A stretch of 21,448 bases of DNA from CAYSAA01 sp964428905 (GTDB lineage Bacteria; Atribacterota; Phoenicimicrobiia; Phoenicimicrobiales; Stramentimicrobiaceae). Below the pieces are notes generated by a model. The model searched no databases and had not been told where the DNA came from. It was given only the letters and a program-made list of their open reading frames with translations. The first letter of the stretch is position 1. The number at the start of each line of letters is the position of its first letter. Below are positions 16,162-21,448 of this stretch, piece by piece. Where the stretch lies: assembly GCA_964428905.1 (NCBI GenBank), contig CAYSAA010000048.1:1-21448 (forward strand). The letters run 5' to 3'. The translations under genes and the position numbers were made by a program.

Positions 16162-16764
16162 ATGACAAGTGAATCTTCCATTTTAAAAATAGTAAAAGAA
16201 GATATGCTAAGGGATTTAGCAGAGAGTAAAGACAGACTTCATATTAATTCGATAAAGTCCAAAATCAATGTTTCCTCTTTTTTAACATTCAAGGCATTGA
16301 AAGAGTTTGAGAAAGAGGGGCTGATAAAAACCAAGAAAGATTTAATAAGCTTAACCGTGGATGGGCAAAAAAAATCAAAGAATATCTTGAGAAAATATCT
16401 TATTCTCGAAAATTATTTTAAAAAATATCCGGATGTAGATGATATAACAGCTCACAAAAAAGCTCATACTCTTGAGCGTTATGTCTCTGAAGAGGTTATC
16501 AGAAATATCAAAAGGATGCATACATTAAAAGAGAATGCCATCCCCTCTACAAATTTTAGCTTAAGAAAAGAAGGTCTAATTGCTGATATTAATATTACCA
16601 AAAACCATAATTTATTTGAAAGGATAGTAAGTATGGGGATATTCCCAGGGAATAGGATTGAAATATTAGCGATAATTCCTGATATTTTTGTCGTTAAAAT
16701 AGGAAATAAAAAGTTTGCTTTAGCACGAGAAATATCGGAGGAGATAAAAATATTAGAAATATGA
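16162..16764 (+). CDS. DtxR/MntR-like metal-dependent regulator with C-terminal FeoA domain
   Basis: A 200-residue protein: a winged helix (about 14-72), a helical dimerisation and metal region (78-122) and an SH3-like FeoA domain (about 138-195, GLIADINITKN... to ...KFALAREI). This is the DtxR/IdeR/MntR plan, acting as a metal-bound repressor of uptake genes. Matched by eye to DtxR it keeps E83, H98 and E105, but has Y79 for His79, H102 for Cys102 and R106 for His106, so its metal sites seem altered. It is the first gene of a packed operon with an ABC importer and feoB. Its stop overlaps the next start (ATGA), which fits control of that operon. RBS GGAG at 16148-16151. Confidence 0.85.
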   Translation: MTSESSILKIVKEDMLRDLAESKDRLHINSIKSKINVSSFLTFKALKEFEKEGLIKTKKDLISLTVDGQKKSKNILRKYLILENYFKKYPDVDDITAHKKAHTLERYVSEEVIRNIKRMHTLKENAIPSTNFSLRKEGLIADINITKNHNLFERIVSMGIFPGNRIEILAIIPDIFVVKIGNKKFALAREISEEIKILEI

Positions 16765-17780
16765 AAAGTATAAAAATAAATGCTATTTTAAGAAATATCT
16801 GTTTTATTAGCATTGTTTTCATAATAAGCATGGCATTAATCTATTCAATTAATAATCAGCATGTGTTTGCTAGGGAGAATGTAAAGATTAAAATAACTTC
16901 AACTCCTACTCCGAATATGATTCCTGCTTTTCTGCTTTTGGAGCTTTCAAATTTGTCTCAATATGGAATAGAAGTGGAGTATATTCCATCCAAAGATGTT
17001 TCAGATATCATAGCTCATTTAACCAGAAAAGATGTAGATTTCGTCTCATTTTCCATCCCAAGTGGAATAAAAATATATAACCAAGGAATAAAAAATATAA
17101 AATTAATAGGAGTCCATGTTTGGAAGGCAATATATGTTATAGGTAACCAGAATGTCGATGAATGGGAAGATTTAATAGGAGAAAGAATATTAATTCCATT
17201 TAGGGGAGGAGAACCTGATATTATTGCCCGGGCCAGCATGAAATCAGAAGGGTTTAATCCAGATAAGGATTTTAGAATCGAACACCTGTCACTGGCTCAT
17301 ATTAAAAGACTTCTTCTCTTAGGTCAAGTTCAGGCTGCTGTACTTCCTGAACCGCATATCTCGCAACTCCTATTCGAATCTAAAGGAGATCTCCAGATAG
17401 TAATTAGACCTCAACAAGGGTTTTTCTCCACCATTCCTGAATGGGTAAATGAGCGGGTACCCCTTGGGGGCCTTTGGCTAGTATCTACTAATTTAAGTAA
17501 TGAAATAGCCCAAAAAGTAGTAACTGCTTTTGCTAAAGCAAATCAATATGCTATGAACCATCCGGAAGAAACAGCCAACATTACCTATCATTATTTTAAA
17601 GAATATTTTTATGGTGTATTTCCGGAAAAAGCTATCTCTGATTCATTAAAGAGTGGTAGGCTTGAGTTAGATTTCAAGGTAATTAAACAAGGAAATTTGG
17701 AATCATTTATTGAAACTTTAGGCTATCCTCCAGTGGATAAAGGTATCTATTATGATCCATCATTGGGGAAATTTAATTAA
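16761..17780 (+). CDS. ABC importer substrate-binding protein, NitT/TauT (SsuA/NMT1-like) family
   Basis: A 339-residue periplasmic-type binding protein. A hydrophobic segment (about 13-33) ending near VFA gives export; there is no lipobox cysteine, so it is released or held by an uncleaved anchor. The fold is recognised by TPTPNMIPAFLLLE, the SGIKIYNQGIKNIKLIG stretch and the LVQ-like SLAHIKRLLLLGQVQAAVLPEPH region. Relatives bind nitrate, taurine, alkyl sulfonates, riboflavin or thiamine precursors. Here it lies between a DtxR-FeoA regulator (4-nt overlap) and an importer permease (29-nt overlap) and shares an operon with feoB. The ligand is therefore probably a metal complex or a compound tied to metal need; this is inference. 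Confidence 0.85.
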   Translation: MKSIKINAILRNICFISIVFIISMALIYSINNQHVFARENVKIKITSTPTPNMIPAFLLLELSNLSQYGIEVEYIPSKDVSDIIAHLTRKDVDFVSFSIPSGIKIYNQGIKNIKLIGVHVWKAIYVIGNQNVDEWEDLIGERILIPFRGGEPDIIARASMKSEGFNPDKDFRIEHLSLAHIKRLLLLGQVQAAVLPEPHISQLLFESKGDLQIVIRPQQGFFSTIPEWVNERVPLGGLWLVSTNLSNEIAQKVVTAFAKANQYAMNHPEETANITYHYFKEYFYGVFPEKAISDSLKSGRLELDFKVIKQGNLESFIETLGYPPVDKGIYYDPSLGKFN

Positions 17781-18528
17781 AAGATTTTGGGAAGAGGGAT
17801 ACAAATTAATAGGAATTGTATTGGTATTTGTTCTTTGGGAAGTACTTGCATCTATTTATCCACCTGTACTCATTCCTTCGGCAGAAAAAGTTTTTTCTTC
17901 TCTGTTCTATTTGATGAATAGTTTAGAATTTTGGTTAAATTTAGGTTATACCATTGGAAGAGCTTTATTAGGATTCGGCCTATCTTTACTTCTCGGAGCA
18001 GTTTTTGGGATATTAGCCGGATTATCCCAGAAGGTTTATGAAATAATTAAGCCAATTGTTGTTATTATAGAAAGCGTTCCACCAATTATTTGGATTATTT
18101 TTGCCATTTTATGGTTTGGCTTAGGTAACATGCCTGTGATATTTGCAATTATGTCTATTGTTACCCCGATCATCATTCTGAATCTGGCTCATGGCATTCA
18201 GGATATAGATCCTCTTCTTCTTGAAATGACCAGGTCATTTTCGATAAAAAAACGGATTCAGTTTAGGTATTTATACATACCGGCTATTACTGGATATTTT
18301 TTTTCTGCTATTTCAATAAGTCTTGGATTTACCTGGAGAGTTGTTGTGATGGCCGAATTTCTAGGGAGTATGAATGGAATTGGTAGTCAAGTCAATTGGG
18401 CTATGCTTAATTTAGCGACTGACCAAGCTTTTGCTTACACTTTATTTATAGTTAGTTTAGGTTTATTGATAGAATATTTGGTGGTAAAACCATTGAAAAA
18501 TTATGCCCAAAGTTGGAGAAGAGAATGA
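17752..18528 (+). CDS. ABC importer permease, SsuC/TauC family
   Basis: A 258-residue membrane protein with about six spans of the binding-protein-dependent permease type. The cytoplasmic EAA loop that docks the ATPase is seen as EMTRSFSIKKRIQFRYLYIPA (residues about 158-178). It starts 29 nt inside the binding-protein gene; AAAGG (17737-17741) could serve as RBS. The operon position and family match the flanking binding protein and ATPase, so the three make one importer. No second permease is present, so a homodimer is expected. Confidence 0.9.
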   Translation: MIHHWGNLIKRFWEEGYKLIGIVLVFVLWEVLASIYPPVLIPSAEKVFSSLFYLMNSLEFWLNLGYTIGRALLGFGLSLLLGAVFGILAGLSQKVYEIIKPIVVIIESVPPIIWIIFAILWFGLGNMPVIFAIMSIVTPIIILNLAHGIQDIDPLLLEMTRSFSIKKRIQFRYLYIPAITGYFFSAISISLGFTWRVVVMAEFLGSMNGIGSQVNWAMLNLATDQAFAYTLFIVSLGLLIEYLVVKPLKNYAQSWRRE

Positions 18529-19268
18529 AAAAGATCATTGAATTAACTGCGGTAAGAAAATCATTTGATTCTTTAGAAGTCATCGAAAATTTAAACATGA
18601 CTGTGACTCAGAATGAAGTAATCTCTCTTGTTGGTCTTTCTGGTTGCGGGAAAACGACTGCCTTGAGAATTGTTGCTGGTTTAGAAAAAAGTGAAGGAAT
18701 AGTTGAAAGAAAATTTACCAGTCCGGCTTTTATTTTTCAAGAGCCAAGACTACTTCCCTGGAAGACAGCGTTAGACAATATCATTTTTGTTTTATTTGAT
18801 AGAGTATCTAATCAGGATAAGAGGGAAAAGATAGCAAAACGGTATTTAAGTTTAATGGCAATCGATCAATTTGGCGATTACTATCCCTCACAATTAAGCG
18901 GAGGAATGAGAAAGCGGATTTCAATTGCCAGGGCATTAGCTATCGAGCCTGATTTGCTTTTAATGGATGAACCCTTTTCAGATCTTGATTTCCCTTTACG
19001 TTTACTTCTCATTGACAATTTAAAAGATATTCTTAAGGTAGAGTCCAGGACAGTTCTATACGTAACCCATGATATAAGAGAAGCACTTTTATTTTCTCAT
19101 AGGCTTTATATACTTACCAATAAACCAATGCAAGTCAAGGAAGAATTGTTTATCCATGAAAAAGTAAGGAAACAGGGAATGAATAATCCAGAATTCATCA
19201 AATTAGAAAGGCATGTTATAAACCTTTTGAAAGAAGAAAATTTAAAAGAAATGGTTTCTAAAATTTGA
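18525..19268 (+). CDS. ABC importer ATPase, SsuB/TauB family
   Basis: A 247-residue ATPase that powers the importer. Motifs counted from the ATG at 18525: Walker A GLSGCGKTT (37-45), Q-loop Q72 in FQEPRLLPW, signature LSGGM (124-128), Walker B LLLMDEP with E149, and switch H182 in THD. I chose ATG 18525 over TTG 18513 because it overlaps the permease stop as ATGA and has GGAGAAGAG just upstream. The FQEPRLLPW motif is typical of the SsuB/TauB group. It is followed by feoB after 19 bp. Confidence 0.92.
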   Translation: MKKIIELTAVRKSFDSLEVIENLNMTVTQNEVISLVGLSGCGKTTALRIVAGLEKSEGIVERKFTSPAFIFQEPRLLPWKTALDNIIFVLFDRVSNQDKREKIAKRYLSLMAIDQFGDYYPSQLSGGMRKRISIARALAIEPDLLLMDEPFSDLDFPLRLLLIDNLKDILKVESRTVLYVTHDIREALLFSHRLYILTNKPMQVKEELFIHEKVRKQGMNNPEFIKLERHVINLLKEENLKEMVSKI

Positions 19269-19287
19269 AAAAGAGAAATGCCATAAA

Positions 19288-21171
19288 ATGAAAAGAATTA
19301 AAATATTATTAATTGGACAACCAAATGTAGGGAAATCTTCTTTACTGAATGCTATAGTTGGATCCCGCGTTACAGTATCAAATTATCCGGGAACGACTGT
19401 TGAAGTTACCAATGCCAAAAAGAGAATTGCTCACATAGAAATTGAAATTGTAGATACTCCTGGTATCTATTCTATTTCTGATCGTTCAGAGGAGGAAAAA
19501 ATTACAGAAAAGGAATTGTTTGAGGAGACAATAGATGGAGCAATCATAATAGCTGATGCAATGACTCTGGAGAGAAGCTTGTATATCGTTTTACAAATTC
19601 TAGAGGCTGGAATACTTCTCATTATAGCTGTAAATTTTGTGGAAGATGCTGAAAAGAAGGGAGTAAAAATTGACTATAAACAATTAGAGAAAATCCTCGA
19701 TGTCCCCGTTGTCCCTATAAACCCTTTGAGCAGAAAAGGGATAGATAACCTCTTAGATGAGACTCTGGAAATTAAGCAAACAACAAAACAAAGTTTTAGA
19801 AGTGAATATGATGATCATATTGAAGAAGCAATCAGTAAAATCTCTAATCAAGTAGAAGCTAAACTTCCAAGTAGATTTGTAGCCTTGAGGATTTTAGAGG
19901 AAGACGAAGATTTTTATAAATATCTTCGGTCGAAAGAAATAATCAAAGAAATCAACAAAGATTTGGGAAAATATCACCCGAGAACTGCAGAGGATATCTC
20001 TATAACAAGGTATGGTACAGCTGCATTTATAGCAGAAAAGGTGACGAAAATCGTTTCCCAAAAAAAAGAAAAAATTTTTGAAGAAAAAATTGACCAAATT
20101 TTTTTTCATAAAACACTAGGACCTTTTATTACTTTAATTTTTTTATCTCTTATCTTTGGGATACTATTATTTCTTGGTAACTTAACACAAGAAATTTTAA
20201 TGGGTTTTACAGAAAAAATGGTCTCATCTTTCGAAACAACAGAACAATCTGTTATTGGGGTCGTATTTAAACAGGGACTAACTGGTCTGGCAGCAGGAAT
20301 TTCCATTGCATTTCCTTATATCTTTCTCTTTTACTTGCTTTTAGGTTTGCTGGAAGATACGGGGATTCTCTCCAGATTTATTGTTAATGCGGAAAGGTTC
20401 TTGAAAAAAATAGGTTTGCCGGGAAAATCGTTTATTCCATTAATGTTGGGTTTAGGCTGTACTGCCCCAGCAACCAGAGCGACTCGTGTTTTATCAAGCA
20501 AAACGGAACAATTCCAGACAGCTTCATTATTTGCCTTTGTACCCTGTTCTTCAAGAATCGCTATTATCATGGGAATTGTTGGATATTATGCGGGAACACT
20601 ATTGGCCTTTGCTGTTTTTATTACTCTATTTGGTGCAGGATTCATCTGGGCTTGGGGAGTAAAAAAATTCTTTAAAATCAAGAGTGAACCATTACTCTTG
20701 GAATTACCAAGCTATAGAAAGCCCTTAGCCAAAAATGTCTTTGTAAAAAGCTGGATCAGGATGAAGGATTTTGTATATATCGTAATTCCACTATTAGCCC
20801 TGGGAGGGGTAGCTTATGGTATAGCAAAGATGTTCAATCTCACTGATATGATTATAGAACCTTTTTTACCAATTACTTTGTGGTTAGGGTTACCTTCTAT
20901 AACAATTATTCCCTTAGTTTTTGGATTCTTACAAAAGGATTTAACCGGTGCTATGTTAGTTTCAGTTTTGGGTACTCAGGTATCTTTGGCTTTAACTCCG
21001 CTTCAAATCTATACCTTTGGTGTTGTAAGCTGCATCGGTATTCCATGTATTATTGCCTGGGGTATGCTTATTAGGGAATTTGGCTTTAAAAAAGCGACAA
21101 TCTTAACCATGATTTCAATCATCTATGGTATTTTATGGGCTGGTTTCATTTGGAGAGTTATTGTCTTTTAA
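19288..21171 (+). CDS. feoB: FeoB-like ferrous iron (metal) transporter
   Basis: A 627-residue protein: a GTPase domain (1-165), a helical GDI-like domain, then a membrane domain of many spans from about 277. Visible are G1 GQPNVGKSS (10-18), a G2 threonine in YPGTTVE (33-39) and G3 DTPG (56-59). G4 reads NFVED (116-120) where other FeoB proteins have N-x-x-D, so E119 replaces the base-specific Asp. The Gate motifs are GLGCTAPATRATR (C391) and VPCSSRIAI (C420), keeping both cysteines but differing from the usual GCNVPAIMATR and SCSARLPVY. It is shorter than E. coli FeoB. It ends the operon; its FeoA partner role may be filled by the domain in the regulator. Weak RBS. The metal is likely Fe(II), not proven. 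Confidence 0.9.
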   Translation: MKRIKILLIGQPNVGKSSLLNAIVGSRVTVSNYPGTTVEVTNAKKRIAHIEIEIVDTPGIYSISDRSEEEKITEKELFEETIDGAIIIADAMTLERSLYIVLQILEAGILLIIAVNFVEDAEKKGVKIDYKQLEKILDVPVVPINPLSRKGIDNLLDETLEIKQTTKQSFRSEYDDHIEEAISKISNQVEAKLPSRFVALRILEEDEDFYKYLRSKEIIKEINKDLGKYHPRTAEDISITRYGTAAFIAEKVTKIVSQKKEKIFEEKIDQIFFHKTLGPFITLIFLSLIFGILLFLGNLTQEILMGFTEKMVSSFETTEQSVIGVVFKQGLTGLAAGISIAFPYIFLFYLLLGLLEDTGILSRFIVNAERFLKKIGLPGKSFIPLMLGLGCTAPATRATRVLSSKTEQFQTASLFAFVPCSSRIAIIMGIVGYYAGTLLAFAVFITLFGAGFIWAWGVKKFFKIKSEPLLLELPSYRKPLAKNVFVKSWIRMKDFVYIVIPLLALGGVAYGIAKMFNLTDMIIEPFLPITLWLGLPSITIIPLVFGFLQKDLTGAMLVSVLGTQVSLALTPLQIYTFGVVSCIGIPCIIAWGMLIREFGFKKATILTMISIIYGILWAGFIWRVIVF

Positions 21172-21187
21172 TATCTAAAGATATTAA
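21168..21187. promoter_or_regulatory. 20-bp palindrome at the end of feoB
   Basis: TTAATATCT (21168-21176), AA, AGATATTAA (21179-21187): 9-bp perfect arms overlapping the feoB stop codon. The two-base centre is short for a hairpin and no T-run follows, so a protein-binding operator for the next transcript is more likely than a terminator. A DtxR-type regulator would fit in size but its sequence preference here is unknown. Confidence 0.4.
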
Positions 21188-21234
21188 TGAAGTAGAAATT
21201 TTTTAGAAAATACATAAAGAAAAGGAGAGATATT

Positions 21235-21448
21235 ATGCCATGGATAAAAAGTGAAGATTATAATGGTTGTGGAATATGTATTGACAAGAGTCTTATCCAA
21301 CGCAAGATGAGCCTGAAATTGGTCCCTGAAAGACAAAAAGGTTGACCAGCCAAATGCAAGAGTTATTCATCGTGATTACCATCATATCACTATTATGAAT
21401 CTTGCTTTCAGGCTCATATTTGGATTAGAAAAGAGTAAAATTTTAATA
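21235..21448 (+). pseudogene. Ferredoxin-like gene start, broken; runs past the window edge
   Basis: AAGGAG (21222-21227) precedes ATG 21235 at good spacing. The product MPWIKSEDYNGCGICIDK matches the start of small 4Fe-4S proteins (usual form MPWIK...C.GCGIC...CP), but D-Y-N takes the place of the first Cys region, the CP motif is missing, and TGA comes after 36 codons (21343-21345). From about 21323 another frame is open to the window end and reads DKKVDQPNARVIHRDYHH..., also coding-like. This fits a deletion with a frameshift in an old ferredoxin gene. The real 3' end is outside the window. Confidence 0.5.
21307..21417. repeat. Perfect 12-bp inverted repeat, 87 bp apart
   Basis: ATGAGCCTGAAA (21307-21318) and TTTCAGGCTCAT (21406-21417) are exact reverse complements. 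They bracket the damaged part of the ferredoxin-like gene. They could be ends of a small element or the trace of a local inversion. Confidence 0.6.

Noticed and set aside
18513..18524. TTG start for the importer ATPase
   Set aside because: ATG 18525 overlaps the permease stop as ATGA and keeps GGAGAAGAG as its RBS; the TTG start would use up that RBS.

Overview
The window is low-GC bacterial DNA whose genes all lie on the + strand. Strong Shine-Dalgarno sites, sigma-A-like promoters and a T-box leader on leuS suggest a Firmicutes-grade anaerobe (Clostridia-like) or a related candidate phylum that also uses T-boxes. No gene here fixes the taxon. Lack of oxidative genes, plus an Fe-S MobB, FeoB and thioredoxin reductase, fits an anaerobe.

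Layout: (1) 228-1442, a PLP aminotransferase. (2) 1593-2750, a decayed stretch: a PEGA-domain gene broken near its start, then about 500 bp of coding-like relics. (3) 2751-6409, a heterodimeric ABC exporter whose two subunits carry the matching halves of one degenerate and one consensus ATP site. (4) 6520-9179, MobB with an Fe-S domain, thioredoxin reductase, and a sugar-phosphate isomerase/epimerase-like TIM barrel. (5) 9409-11763, an EF-G paralogue with an altered switch II, followed by a 27-residue membrane peptide with its own promoter and a strong RBS. (6) 11927-15362, a leucine T-box, leuS and ssb. (7) 15531-15700, tRNA-Val and tRNA-Asp, then a 460-bp scar. (8) 16162-21171, a tightly packed metal operon: a DtxR-like regulator with a FeoA domain, a NitT/TauT-type ABC importer (binding protein, permease, ATPase) and FeoB. 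(9) 21172-21448, a 20-bp palindrome, a broken ferredoxin-like start and a 12-bp inverted repeat.

The most unusual item is in region 6. A complete tRNA-Ala(GGC) gene with the G3:U70 identity pair and an encoded CCA sits inside the leuS T-box leader, between Stem III and the antiterminator, bracketed by a 7-bp inverted repeat. One transcript therefore seems to hold a Leu-tRNA sensor, a tRNA-Ala and the leuS message. tRNA processing would cut the sensor away from the message. The tRNA lies before the terminator, so it should be made whether or not leuS is read.

The second item is region 8, where a NitT/TauT-family importer is locked by overlapping start and stop codons into a DtxR-FeoA / FeoB operon. 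This predicts that the importer handles a metal or metal chelate rather than a sulfonate, nitrate or thiamine precursor.
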